Counted from the stretch's first letter, positions 53,305 through 62,083 are shown. The stretch is DNA of 64,000 nucleotides from Bradyrhizobium sp. CSS354 (GCF_029051725.1 NZ_JAACFU010000002.1:558001-622000), one strand, 5' to 3'. Notes: generated from the sequence alone by a model not told the origin. Numbers and translations: made by a program.

Positions 53305-54744
53305 TCAGACACGCTTCACACCGGGCGGCCTCCACGTCCCTTCGCCAGCTGGCAGGATCGACGGCGGCATAGGGTTTGGCCAGTACAGGCGCATCACGAG
53401 ATAGATCCTGTCATCGGGCGCAGGGAGCCAATTCGCCTCCTTGTCCGCGCCGGGACTGTCCTTTTGAATGTACAGCGTCAGGGAGCCGTCCGCGTCCTTT
53501 TTCATTGTCGACATCATTGGAGAGTTGATGAGGTACCGATTGAGCCGGTTCTTGACCAGTAGCTGGCTCTTGCCATCGTACATCGTAACTGACCAGAACG
53601 CATTTACTGGCGGCAGCTGGCCCGACGCGAAGGTGATTGTGTAGTTGTGCTTGCTGCTGTCGAGCGGCTCACCACTCGCGTCCACTCGGGTATAGGGATA
53701 CATGGCTTCGACAGCATCATTGCCGTATAGACCGCCCTTGGCAGCGCCCGCTCGCATGACCCAATCGCCGTTGTAGAAGGTCTCGTCGCCAAAGAACGAA
53801 CCAACATTCCAGCCGTCGATGTTTTTGTTTCCGGCGGATAGCCATGAGTCTACCTTCTCCTCACCCCGCTTCATCCCCAGAAGGATTTCGGCTTTGTGTT
53901 CGACCGATAGATCTTTGAACGCGAAAGTCTTGCCGGGCCCGATGCCGATCTTTGCAAGTTTCGCACGGATCGATTTGTCTCTCGCTGTCTCGGGGACAAA
54001 TTGCAGCGCCGCGTCGAGATATTGGAAAAAGTTACCTTTGATGCCAGCCGTGGTGGCAGGAAGAAAGTCGATCGGGGGCGCGGCGGGCGGCGCGGGTTGT
54101 CTACGGTATGCAGAAAGCGGCTGCGCCTTGTACCCGGACTGAACCTTCTCGACGTTCGACATATCGCCAGGATTGAAGAGCTGAGTACGGAAAATCGCGA
54201 GCGCGAACGGGGTCGTTGATTGAAAGACCTGCTTGACCCCGCTGGGCGTTTCACCCTTCCAGCCCGGAGCAACCAGCAGATAGTCACCCGCCGCGCTCCC
54301 AGTGGCTCGTGTGCCGATGTAGCCAAAATTGTAGGTATTGCCGTCGATGAACTGGACCGAGTAGTAACGGTCCTTTTCAGTCATCGGGACCGAGACAACG
54401 ATTGCTTCAGCGCGGAGATCCAGCCAGAGCAACGAGTAAGGAGTGTCGCTGTTCGGGGTAATGACAGCGGTGTCCTCCGGGGTAGCGACGCGATGCTGGT
54501 TGTTGATTTCGTTGAAAGGCGCCTTGAACTGCCCCGAATTCCTATCAACCGCGAATTCCTGCATCACCGCATAGTTCATCACGAGCGGCAAGCCGAAGAT
54601 GAAACCTTCTTCGGCGATGTCCTTCGCCTCAAAAATACTCGGCCATTCCGGTCTGTTTTGGGCATGCACGTCAGTGGATACCAACGTAGCGGACGCGAGC
54701 CCCGCGATTGCAGCAGAGCGGAGCAACTCCCGTTTTGTAAGCAT
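53305..54744 (-). CDS. Secreted DUF1254/DUF1214 protein
   Basis: 479 residues. Signal peptide of about 30 residues (LLRSAAIAGLASATLVS, cleavage near VHAQN) with a KRELL sequence that resembles but does not complete a twin-arginine motif. DUF1254 occupies the N-terminal half (ITPNSDTPYSLLWLDLRAE) and DUF1214 the C-terminal third (PPVNAFWSVTMYDGKSQLLV; LYIQKDSPGADKEANWLPAP). Enzymatic function unknown; in alphaproteobacteria these are periplasmic. A regulon element lies 80 bp upstream. Confidence 0.85.
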   Translation of the reverse strand: MLTKRELLRSAAIAGLASATLVSTDVHAQNRPEWPSIFEAKDIAEEGFIFGLPLVMNYAVMQEFAVDRNSGQFKAPFNEINNQHRVATPEDTAVITPNSDTPYSLLWLDLRAEAIVVSVPMTEKDRYYSVQFIDGNTYNFGYIGTRATGSAAGDYLLVAPGWKGETPSGVKQVFQSTTPFALAIFRTQLFNPGDMSNVEKVQSGYKAQPLSAYRRQPAPPAAPPIDFLPATTAGIKGNFFQYLDAALQFVPETARDKSIRAKLAKIGIGPGKTFAFKDLSVEHKAEILLGMKRGEEKVDSWLSAGNKNIDGWNVGSFFGDETFYNGDWVMRAGAAKGGLYGNDAVEAMYPYTRVDASGEPLDSSKHNYTITFASGQLPPVNAFWSVTMYDGKSQLLVKNRLNRYLINSPMMSTMKKDADGSLTLYIQKDSPGADKEANWLPAPDDRIYLVMRLYWPNPMPPSILPAGEGTWRPPGVKRV

Positions 54745-55089
54745 CTAACAACTTCCTTCCGTCTCTCGCCTCGTCAATGACGTTCGGACAGGAAGCACAA
54801 TAACCAGGGTTTTGGAGTGCTGACTATGCGAAATCGGCGAGCTCAGGCTCGCTTCTGGTGGCGCGAATGACCCTGGAGTGTGAACTCGAGATTCGCGCGA
54901 TGCCCGGAGAATATCTCAACAACTGGTTTTTGACTGGTTCAGCGCTCTCATCAGTCGTCCGGGCCCGGCGAAGGTCAAGATGAAGGAGCGCGAGCGCTTC
55001 CGCGCGGCGTCCGCCAACCAAAAGACGGGATCATTATCGAGGGGGCCGCCGCCTCTGGATCATGACCTCGGTAGCCTAAGCCGAGGCAA
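54745..55089. other. Gap with regulon element and no gene
   Basis: About 345 bp. It holds the element at 54825-54838 and otherwise only short unsupported frames. Confidence 0.5.
54825..54838 (-). promoter_or_regulatory. GCCG-N5-GCATA element upstream of DUF1254 gene
   Basis: Minus strand reads TCGCCGATTTCGCATAGTC, 80 bp from the start codon. Confidence 0.8.
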
Positions 55090-55241
55090 CCGCGTCGCCG
55101 AACGCGCCTTTCGCCCGTTCGTCTTCTCATCTGCCACACCATTTTCCAAGGTGCCTCTCGCAATTCATCCGCCCTCGCCAGGCGTAGGTCCTTCTTTGCA
55201 GCATCGTAGGCCGGCAACATCGCTTCCATCCACAGCAGCAT
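55090..55241 (-). pseudogene. Integrase C-terminal remnant
   Basis: Encodes MLLWMEAMLPAYDAAKKDLR and a short Arg-rich tail, closely matching the last ~50 residues of the intact integrase at 57957 (MLMWMEAVLPAYEAAKKDPR). The catalytic part is missing and the reading frame decays after about 35 residues. A second copy of the same integrase end therefore lies 2.8 kb to the left, with the beta-propeller gene between the two. Confidence 0.75.
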
Positions 55242-55249
55242 GCCTGCAT

Positions 55250-55526
55250 TTAACTAAACGACAGCAGCCTTCCACGATTGTACACCTCCGGCTGACGTTC
55301 CGTAGGAAAGGTAATTACCTTGCGGCCGGAGTTGATTGCTCCTTTGTGGACGCGCGGCAACTCCTCGCTAAAGCGCCGCATCCACAATTTGTTCATCACC
55401 ATTTGAGTCAATTCGGCGCGGAATTGTCCTCTTTCGTGGGAAACCTTTTCCAGTCTCCAGCCCGGATCGCGGCTGGTAGAGGTGCGGATCTTCGAAGGCG
55501 AAGACTTTGCTCCAAGGCACTTTCAT
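55250..55526 (-). pseudogene. AraC-family regulator 5, N-terminal remnant
   Basis: Starts at ATG 55526 with MKVPWSKVFAFEDPHLYQ (compare MPWSKVLVFNDPAQY in regulator 2). It shifts frame near 55440 and continues as AELTQMVMNKLWMRRFSEEL, PRVHKGAINSGRKVITF and PEVYNRGRLLSF before a stop at 55250. The rest of the sensing domain and the whole DNA-binding domain are gone; the sequence meets the integrase remnant nine bases later. A degenerate regulon element lies 77 bp upstream. Confidence 0.8.
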
Positions 55527-55602
55527 CTCCGCTAGATAATGCTTCGCACTCGCCCCCAGAGTGAATGGGATGCGTTCACCCTTCGAGCAGTGTTGAAATG
55601 AC

Positions 55603-55616
55603 TACTCAAATTCGGC
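55603..55616 (-). promoter_or_regulatory. Degenerate element (GCCG-N5-GAGTA) upstream of AraC 5 remnant
   Basis: Minus strand reads GGCCGAATTTGAGTAGT: two mismatches in the second box relative to GCCG-N5-GCATAG. Position and orientation match those of AraC 2, consistent with decay along with the gene. Confidence 0.5.
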
Positions 55617-55687
55617 CGTGGGAAAAATCCTAGCAACCGCAGATTGGCTCGCCGCGGCCGCGAATTCGATACCAGGAATTACGTTTG

Positions 55688-55701
55688 GCCGTTTTCGCAT
55701 A
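55688..55701 (+). promoter_or_regulatory. GCCG-N5-GCATA element upstream of beta-propeller gene
   Basis: Reads TGGCCGTTTTCGCATAGTC, 123 bp before GTG 55825. It lies inside the upstream open frame, which supports the later start. Confidence 0.78.
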
Positions 55702-55824
55702 GTCGCGATTACCGAGAGGCATTATCGAACAAGAGGCCTGGCAAGAGACAATAACAAGCTCGAATATACACCCCGCTCATTGCCGGTGACTGCGTTGAGC
55801 AACTTTGGAAAAGGGGAGCCTCCG

Positions 55825-57840
55825 GTGATCAAATTTGCCAAAGTGCCCTTGGTTCTGGCGATCCTGACCTTCGCACTCGCATGTGCCTGCGAGACTGCTG
55901 CCGCTTCGGTGCGCGTCGCGGGCCAGGTCCAGGCCGGCGGTGGACCGTTCGTAAGCTCGACCATCACCCTGTGGGGTGCGAGTGCGGGCGAACCCAAGCA
56001 GTTGGCTCAGGCAAGATCGGACAGTGACGGCCGATTTGAGCTTCGAACTGACGAAACACCCGGCAAGGACGTAGTCCTGTATGTGATTGCTAAAGGTGGC
56101 GCAGGTACTAAAACCGGCAGCGGCGACAATCCGGCGACCACTCTGTTGAGTGTGCTGGGCAACAATCCTCCCGCGCAGGTCGTCATCAACGAGATGACTA
56201 CCGTCGCGTCGGCGTTTACTGCCGCCCAATTTATCAAGGGCGACTCCATTTCTGGCAATCCACTCGGTTTACGCATCGCCGCTGGAAATGCTCCAAACTT
56301 GGTTGATCCGACCACCGGGGCATGGGGCAAGGTGCTCCTTGATCCGCTCAACAGCACGCAAACCACCACACTTGCAAGCCTAAACACTCTAGGCTCGCTG
56401 ATTGCGGCGTTTGCGACCGCAGGTAATGATGATTGGCGAGCCCGCTTCCTCAAGGCCGCCACCACCAGCAGCGGCGTGACGCCGAAGACCACGCTCGAAG
56501 CGATGGTAAGCATCGCCCGCAAGCCCTGGGCAGACCCAAAGACACTTTACGCGTTGTTCGATGAAGCCTACCCGCAACCCAAGGACGGCGCCCGACGCAA
56601 GGCGCCGTTCGTGCCGTACTTGGCTTACGTCCCCGATGACTTCGCTCTCTCGCTTTGCTTCGCAGGCGGCGGGGTTTACTCGGCCGGTCGTCTGATGTTC
56701 GACCCCGAGGGCAATCTTTGGAGTGGACAAAATTGGATGGCCGGTTCGCAGTCTGGCGTCAATCAAAGTACCGGCGGCGGTGTGGCCAAACTCTCGCCCG
56801 CCGGAACCGCGCTCTCGCCACCAATCACGGGCTTCACCGGGATGGGTATTGATGGAGTCGGCTGGGGCACCGCTGTGACGCAGGATAGGGTTTGGACCAC
56901 GAGTTTTAACGGAAAGATTTTCGTGATGGATCTCGACGGTCGCCCCAGCGCCATGGAGAGCGACTTTCCTTTCAAGGAGAAATTTCTTGGCCTCATGGGC
57001 ATCGGCGTCTCGGCAGGCGGTGATGTCTGGATTGCAGATGGCTCCGACAATCAGTTGCTGCACTTTCCTGGTGGGCGGGTGAAGGACGGCCGGATCGTCA
57101 AAGTCGCCGGTCTGAAGTCTCCCTTCGACATCGTCGTCGATGGCCAAAATCGGGTTTGGGTCAGCAACTCTCAGTCGGACACCGTCGTCCGGTTTGACGC
57201 CGGTGATCCCTCTAAAACGGAAACATTCCGCGCCGGGATTGGTGTTCGTGCTCTCGCGCTCGACAGTAAGGGGAACGCTTGGGTGGCCAGCAATATGTCG
57301 CTCGACTTCCCCCCGCCGGTCATTCCCGACGGCGCGTCTATCATGGAGCAATTCAAGATCGCCGCGGGACACATGCTCAAGGTCCTCGAGACCAACCCCA
57401 AGATGGTCACCGGCGTCGTCAACATGATCCGTCCCGACGGCTCCCAGCCTGCTCCGATGGGCTTCACCGGCAACAAAGCAGTCAGTGTGCCGTGGGGTTT
57501 GAATATTGACGGTAACGACGACGTCTGGATCGGCAATTTCTGGGGCCGTGGTGTCGTGTTGATGGCGGGTGACAACACCACGAGTCATCCGGCGGGTATG
57601 AAGACTGGCGATGCCATCCACGTTTTCAGAGGCGGCAGCATCCAAATGCTGACCGATGTATCGATTGATGCGGCCGGCAACGTTTGGGCGGCTAATAACT
57701 GGAATGATCTCAACGGAGCCGCCGCGCCTGACCCTCTTCGTCCCACTTCGACATGGGGTGGAGGTTCGGGCATCACGGTCATTTACGGAGTAGCGGGCCC
57801 GGTAAAGCCGCCGCGCATGGGCAAGGTCCAAAGGTACTGA
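55825..57840 (+). CDS. Secreted Vgb/NHL-like beta-propeller protein
   Basis: 671 residues from GTG 55825, preceded by AAGGGGAG. Signal peptide of about 27 residues (VPLVLAILTFALACACETAAA). An immunoglobulin-like/carboxypeptidase-regulatory fold follows (~30-95; VRVAGQVQAGGGPFVSS), then a helical region, then a six-bladed propeller from ~270 on with repeated NxW/VWV motifs (MFDPEGNLWSGQNWMAG; VSAGGDVWIADGSDN; VDGQNRVWVSNSQ; LDSKGNAWVASN; INIDGNDDVWIGNFW), as in virginiamycin-B-lyase-like and NHL proteins. Function unknown; it may bind or cleave cell-surface glycoconjugates. The frame stays open to 55618 but covers the regulon element, so the later start is right. Confidence 0.8.
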   Translation: MIKFAKVPLVLAILTFALACACETAAASVRVAGQVQAGGGPFVSSTITLWGASAGEPKQLAQARSDSDGRFELRTDETPGKDVVLYVIAKGGAGTKTGSGDNPATTLLSVLGNNPPAQVVINEMTTVASAFTAAQFIKGDSISGNPLGLRIAAGNAPNLVDPTTGAWGKVLLDPLNSTQTTTLASLNTLGSLIAAFATAGNDDWRARFLKAATTSSGVTPKTTLEAMVSIARKPWADPKTLYALFDEAYPQPKDGARRKAPFVPYLAYVPDDFALSLCFAGGGVYSAGRLMFDPEGNLWSGQNWMAGSQSGVNQSTGGGVAKLSPAGTALSPPITGFTGMGIDGVGWGTAVTQDRVWTTSFNGKIFVMDLDGRPSAMESDFPFKEKFLGLMGIGVSAGGDVWIADGSDNQLLHFPGGRVKDGRIVKVAGLKSPFDIVVDGQNRVWVSNSQSDTVVRFDAGDPSKTETFRAGIGVRALALDSKGNAWVASNMSLDFPPPVIPDGASIMEQFKIAAGHMLKVLETNPKMVTGVVNMIRPDGSQPAPMGFTGNKAVSVPWGLNIDGNDDVWIGNFWGRGVVLMAGDNTTSHPAGMKTGDAIHVFRGGSIQMLTDVSIDAAGNVWAANNWNDLNGAAAPDPLRPTSTWGGGSGITVIYGVAGPVKPPRMGKVQRY

Positions 57841-57956
57841 ACGAGATGAATTGAAAGATCCATTTTTGTGGGTGCCCCGGAAAATGTGGTGCCCACTTCT
57901 GGATCAGGGATGGAAAGATCACCCGCGCCTGGCGACTACACCCACACCGGAAGGAT

Positions 57957-59585
57957 TTAGGCAAGCGCCCTCGCGGAACGCGCCTTGGCTCGCCCTCTCG
58001 TCTTTTCGTCCGGTAACCTCGTCGCCAACGCGGCCTTTCGCATTTCGACTGCCTTCGCCAAGCGGGGGTCCTTCTTTGCAGCTTCGTAGGCCGGCAACAC
58101 CGCTTCCATCCACATCAGCATGCCTTCGGCCTTGAACACGACGCGGTCGGCGGCGCTGTAGACGGTCTGGGTAATGGCAGCGACCTCGCGCGACATTTTG
58201 TCTGCGCCGCTCACGCGATGATCCAGAAGCGCGGATGCATATGCACCTTCCCCGAAATTCTCAAAGAAACTCGTGACCGACCGACGCTCGTCATGAGGGC
58301 CAATCCGGTTCGGCAGCCCGACAACAGTAAGCAGATCCGGCCATCCCGGTTTGCGACCTGCCAGGGCATCAAGCGCGTGATTGAGGGAGGAAGGGGTAAT
58401 CGCCTTATCCAGGTGGGCCGGTACGCGATTGTCGTTACGTTGTTTAGCGGCGAGAGCGCGCACAAGGTACTTGTTGCGATCCTGCGGAAACGCCCAGGTC
58501 GATACTGCGCCTAACTGTTGTTTCGAGTACCGCGCAACTCTTTCGAGGATCTCGATCGCGATAGGCGGAACGCTCAGCTTGATTTCGCGCTTGTTTTTCA
58601 CCTCGTCCGGTTTCCAGGTATAGACGCGCCAACCGACACGTTCCGGGGCGGGATCAGGAACCCAGCGATCGGAGCGCAAGGCGAGCATATTCACCAGCGC
58701 GGAGCTCCGTTGAGGGATCATCCATGAAACCTGCAGAGCCCCCAGCACTGCGTCGTTGTTATTGCCTCCCAAAGGCCTGACGGCCTCCAGAAGGGCAATG
58801 AGCATCCCGATCTGCGCCGGGGTGAGATAGCGCCCTGAGCGATCCTCCATCTCGTACTCGTGGGATAACGCCTCCCACCAGGTCGCAGTCGGTTCGAGAC
58901 CGGTGAAGCGACGCTTTTGCTTGAGTCCCCAGCGTAGAACCCGCTTGGCAAGATCAGCATATTTTGCGGCAGCTGAAGGACCTGAACCACTGGCCTCAAT
59001 CAGGTCGCGAACCTCTTCAAGATCCTCAAGCCGAAGCTCCTTGACGAAACGCTTCTTGAGGTCAGCGTTCTCCGGCCGATCCCGCAATCGCGTCTCAATC
59101 TCGGTGATTGACGAAGGTGCAAGTCGCAGCTTGGGTGCTTCATTGCGACCACCATTTTTCGAGCTTTTCGTACGTTGCGCATACTGAGTGATCAGCATCT
59201 CGAACGTCCACAGTTCGCCCTTCAAAGCTTCAGCGCGATCTACTGCGACAGCGACGGACTTCTCGTCTCCACCCATAAGCCTTGTTTCAATGACTGCATC
59301 CGGATCGCGCCCATTCTTGATCGCGAAAATCGTTTCAGTAGCGATCTTCTTTACCTGGGCGAAGGTGAAATCTCCTGCCGCCCCAAGCCGCCGCTTTACA
59401 ACTGAGGATTTTTGGCCGGGGACGCGCGTGCGAGCCTGCACATAGTATGCAACCTCTCCGCCCCTGACACGGATGCTTAGACCCCTTGGATTATCGATGG
59501 CGAACTGACATTCGGCGCTCACGTCGCGCTTGGCACTAGCCTCGCTCAGCAACTCCTTGGTCAACGCGTAGCGCCTGTTCGCCAT
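57957..59585 (-). CDS. Tyrosine recombinase/integrase (tRNA-associated)
   Basis: 542 residues. N-terminal arm-binding domain (YYVQARTRVPGQKSSVVKR; KKIATETIFAIKNGRDPDAV), core-binding helices, and a catalytic domain with Arg in PQRSSALVNML, His and Arg in GPHDERRSVTSFFEN, LLDHR, and the nucleophile Tyr in TQTVYSAADR. It is a full-length integrase of the kind that inserts islands at tRNA genes. Start ATG 59585; the open frame to 59642 lacks support. The 3' end of a tRNA-Thr lies 150 bp upstream, the expected place for its attachment site. Confidence 0.88.
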   Translation of the reverse strand: MANRRYALTKELLSEASAKRDVSAECQFAIDNPRGLSIRVRGGEVAYYVQARTRVPGQKSSVVKRRLGAAGDFTFAQVKKIATETIFAIKNGRDPDAVIETRLMGGDEKSVAVAVDRAEALKGELWTFEMLITQYAQRTKSSKNGGRNEAPKLRLAPSSITEIETRLRDRPENADLKKRFVKELRLEDLEEVRDLIEASGSGPSAAAKYADLAKRVLRWGLKQKRRFTGLEPTATWWEALSHEYEMEDRSGRYLTPAQIGMLIALLEAVRPLGGNNNDAVLGALQVSWMIPQRSSALVNMLALRSDRWVPDPAPERVGWRVYTWKPDEVKNKREIKLSVPPIAIEILERVARYSKQQLGAVSTWAFPQDRNKYLVRALAAKQRNDNRVPAHLDKAITPSSLNHALDALAGRKPGWPDLLTVVGLPNRIGPHDERRSVTSFFENFGEGAYASALLDHRVSGADKMSREVAAITQTVYSAADRVVFKAEGMLMWMEAVLPAYEAAKKDPRLAKAVEMRKAALATRLPDEKTRGRAKARSARALA

Positions 59586-59735
59586 CTTCCTAGCCTTTTG
59601 GGGATACACGGGGCTACAACGATATGGAGGTCCAAGGCCCATTCCACAAGCGGTCGCTTTGGCTGTCCGTTTAACCTCCTATACCGTCAACAAATTTTGC
59701 CATTCTTGGTTCGTCGAGAGATATCCTGTTTACAG

Positions 59736-59789
59736 ACACGCGGTTTTGTAAACCGAAGGTCGGGGGTTCAATCCCCTCAGCCGGCACCA
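59736..59789 (+). other. tRNA-Thr(TGT) 3' fragment, probable att site
   Basis: Contains the anticodon arm with loop TTTGTAA (anticodon TGT), the T arm around GGTTCAATCC, and the acceptor end GCCGGCA-CCA. The 5' part of the tRNA (acceptor 5' strand and D arm) is absent; the sequence before 59736 does not pair. This is what remains at the far end of an island inserted in a tRNA 3' end. It sits just upstream of the integrase. Confidence 0.8.
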
Positions 59790-59938
59790 TTCGCCGCCGG
59801 AATCGACAACTTAGCGGGCCCTACCCAGGGTAGTCGAAACTTTCGGTTATTTGTCGATGCACCAGCTTCAACGACGGGGCAGCCGTGGTGCATTACAACT
59901 GTCCTCACCGTGAAGCTTGGGTCCAGAAGTCGTATACG

Positions 59939-60133
59939 TCAAACGTTGTCGCGCATTTGCTTTCGTCCAATGCGATGGCCGATCACGCCAAAGACTACCG
60001 CCAGGAAGAGCATCACGGGGAACTTGCTCCAACCTGGTCCGTCGAAAACAAATTTGTTCACGACGAGTGCAAGCATCACGCCGTGGCCAGCAAAGATCAG
60101 GCCCTTCCACCGAATGGTCCAGTCGCGGCTCAT
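59939..60133 (-). CDS. Small inner-membrane protein
   Basis: 64 residues with two hydrophobic helices (GLIFAGHGVMLALVVNKFVF and FPVMLFLAVVFGVIGHRIG) in a hairpin. Unrecognised. First gene on the backbone side of the tRNA fragment. No clear ribosome binding site. Confidence 0.5.
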   Translation of the reverse strand: MSRDWTIRWKGLIFAGHGVMLALVVNKFVFDGPGWSKFPVMLFLAVVFGVIGHRIGRKQMRDNV

Positions 60134-60451
60134 TACCGGTCCCCTTTTGAGAGTTGGACATCAGTGCCATACGGCCATCGCGCCATCTGTGAGCAACCGC
60201 ACGCAAGAACTTCGTTGCAATGAGCCCACTTAAACTGCAACGCCCCGCAAATCAGGCGCGGTATACGATTGTTTGAATCACGATGGTCCTGTCACTCACA
60301 AACAGGAACATCTAAAATAACCAAGCCCATCACCTTTGCGCTCGTGGCAGACCCATGCTCGTCCTTCAGCCATTTCATCGTTAGCAGCGGCCCAAGGGTC
60401 TCTTGAACGTCCGTAGGGGTTAACGACGCCTAGAATCGATTTCCGACGCAA
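60134..60451. other. Intergenic, nothing identified
   Basis: About 320 bp without a supported gene, element or hairpin. Confidence 0.5.
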
Positions 60452-60679
60452 TCACGTCAGAGCTTTCCGAGCGACTGTCACACTCAACTCGAGCAGCGGG
60501 TGCTTCTCGTTCCTGACTGTAATAAGGACCTGCGTCCCCTTTGCCGACGCGACGTCTCTGGCAATCGAGGTCGCCATAGCGATCGCCTCTTTTTCGGCGG
60601 CTTCCGGGCCGGGCAAATCCATCCCATCCTCGTCGACCGCAGCAAAGAAGTCGTCCTTGATGTCGAAGTAAAACTTCAT
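60452..60679 (-). CDS. DUF6894-like small protein
   Basis: 75 residues: MKFYFDIKDDFFAAVDEDGM, then GPEAAEKEAIAMATSIARD and LLELSVTVARKAL, the beta-beta-alpha-beta-like layout of the short DUF6894 proteins common in Bradyrhizobium. Function unknown. It starts three bases after the stop of the Crp/Fnr regulator, so the two are probably co-transcribed. Confidence 0.75.
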   Translation of the reverse strand: MKFYFDIKDDFFAAVDEDGMDLPGPEAAEKEAIAMATSIARDVASAKGTQVLITVRNEKHPLLELSVTVARKALT

Positions 60680-60682
60680 GGC

Positions 60683-61414
60683 TCACAGCGAAGGATTGAG
60701 ATGAAGGTAAAGCACATCGAAGTCTGCTATTTCGCGCAGCCTGGCTTCATCAAGGATCGATATTCGTCCCCGCTCCAAGTCCAACACGCGCTGAGCACGC
60801 AGCTGCTGAACGACCCGATTCATGTGAACCACACTCGTGCCAACGGCGTCGGCGAGGAGTGCCTGCGAGGCCGGAAAATCGAAGGACAGGCCGTCCGCTC
60901 GGCCGATCGCTTTCAATCTGGTGTAAAGCTCAAGCACGAGGTGCGCCACGCGGCTTGTGGCTTCGCGTTGACCGACGTTGCAAATCCACTCCCGGAAAAT
61001 CGCGGCGTCAGTCAGTGTATCGCGCCAAAGCGCTTGAGCCACGTTGGGCCGCTTTCTTATCAGCGAACGCACCGCTGCATGCGGAATGAAGCCGAGAACG
61101 CTATCGCCAAGGGTGCTGACGTCATGGTCCATCACATGGAGAAAGAGACCCTGCAGATCGGGAATGTCGCCGGGTTGGTGAAAGGCCATGATTTGGCGGT
61201 GGCCATTGCCGACGATCTTGGATCTCAGGATGAAGCCATCAACGACAAGGCAGCATGCCGAAGGTCGATCTCCGAGAGAAACGACCGGCTGACCGCCAGC
61301 CATCCGCTTCACCGTGATTGGCAGATCACGGATAGCGACCTCGTCCTCTTCATCAATTTCGGTGCTGACCCGCAACCGCTTCAAGAAAGGTTCGAAAATT
61401 TTCGCGTTATTCAT
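60683..61414 (-). CDS. Crp/Fnr-family transcriptional regulator
   Basis: 243 residues. cNMP-binding-type beta-roll (~20-130; SACCLVVDGFILRSKIVGNG, QIMAFHQPGDIPDLQGLF), dimerisation helix (~130-155) and a winged HTH (LSFDFPASQALLADAVGTSV; VHMNRVVQQLRAQRVL). No N-terminal Cys cluster, so it is not an FNR-type oxygen sensor. ATG 61414 has a GGAGC ribosome binding site; fifteen more residues of open frame lie upstream. It resembles the many Crp-like regulators of rhizobia, targets unknown. With the cyclase at 44073 in the same window it is one candidate cAMP receiver, which is speculation. Confidence 0.85.
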   Translation of the reverse strand: MNNAKIFEPFLKRLRVSTEIDEEDEVAIRDLPITVKRMAGGQPVVSLGDRPSACCLVVDGFILRSKIVGNGHRQIMAFHQPGDIPDLQGLFLHVMDHDVSTLGDSVLGFIPHAAVRSLIRKRPNVAQALWRDTLTDAAIFREWICNVGQREATSRVAHLVLELYTRLKAIGRADGLSFDFPASQALLADAVGTSVVHMNRVVQQLRAQRVLDLERGRISILDEARLREIADFDVLYLHLNPSL

Positions 61415-61595
61415 CGTTAGCTCCGGTCGGCAAACGAGTTTTTGTGACGTTCGTTCCAATCCGGACCGCTAGCTATTGTCTCACGCGAAGCAGAGGGGCT
61501 GCCGCAAATTCCAACGCCTCTCGGCGGGAACCGAACGGGAACGGCGTTAATTCATCCCGCCGCGAAGCATTGGCGCAAAATTTGACGCGCAACTC

Positions 61596-62009
61596 TCACT
61601 TCGAATGCTTCGGCGCGCTGCCTTGGTGGAAGTGCTCAGCACCTGATATCTCCACCCAGGCATGTTTCGACTGCTCGAAAACCGATCGGATGGGGGCCGG
61701 GTAGTTCGGAGCCGCGATCGCGCCGACGGCAACGCCGATCATCGCAGGCAGATTGTCCGCCTTCCAATAGACCGTCGAACCGCACTCGAGGCAAAAATAG
61801 CTACGGACCTGGCCGCCGCTTGCGGCTGTCCGGACGTACTCCTTCGACGCCCCCGAGATCGCAACGCCCTCCGCCGGATAGAACGCACCGACTCCGAACG
61901 GCGCGCCGGTTCGACGCTGGCAGTCAATGCAGTGGCAGGCGACGACGAGGCCGGACGGTCCCGGAAGCGACAGTGTGAGCGCGCCGCAACGACATCTCGC
62001 GCCGATCAT
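61596..62009 (-). CDS. GFA/Mss4-like zinc protein
   Basis: 137 residues of the glutathione-dependent formaldehyde-activating (GFA) family, also called CENP-V/GFA. Zinc-binding cysteines in CRCGAL, CHCIDCQRRTG and CLECGS. Related enzymes bind glutathione and catalyse formation of S-hydroxymethylglutathione or act on other electrophiles; most members have no proven reaction. Cytoplasmic. Located 74 bp downstream of the PQQ dehydrogenase stop codon, same strand. Confidence 0.85.
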   Translation of the reverse strand: MIGARCRCGALTLSLPGPSGLVVACHCIDCQRRTGAPFGVGAFYPAEGVAISGASKEYVRTAASGGQVRSYFCLECGSTVYWKADNLPAMIGVAVGAIAAPNYPAPIRSVFEQSKHAWVEISGAEHFHQGSAPKHSK

Positions 62010-62083
62010 CGAAACTCCTTCCTCTCAGTTGGCTGACGGGTTCTGTCGCTCGGCTGGAGCGCAGGGCGATCCAGGACGGACCC

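Noticed and set aside
11522..55701. The repeated element as a sigma-54 or other sigma-factor promoter
   Set aside because: No GG-N10-GC register is present, and the two boxes are only about one helical turn apart, too close for -35/-10 elements. An activator site upstream of the core promoter fits better, although an unknown promoter type cannot be excluded from sequence alone.
56389..57831. Long minus-strand open frame opposite the beta-propeller gene
   Set aside because: Antisense shadow; residues are Arg/His-rich without any recognisable fold.
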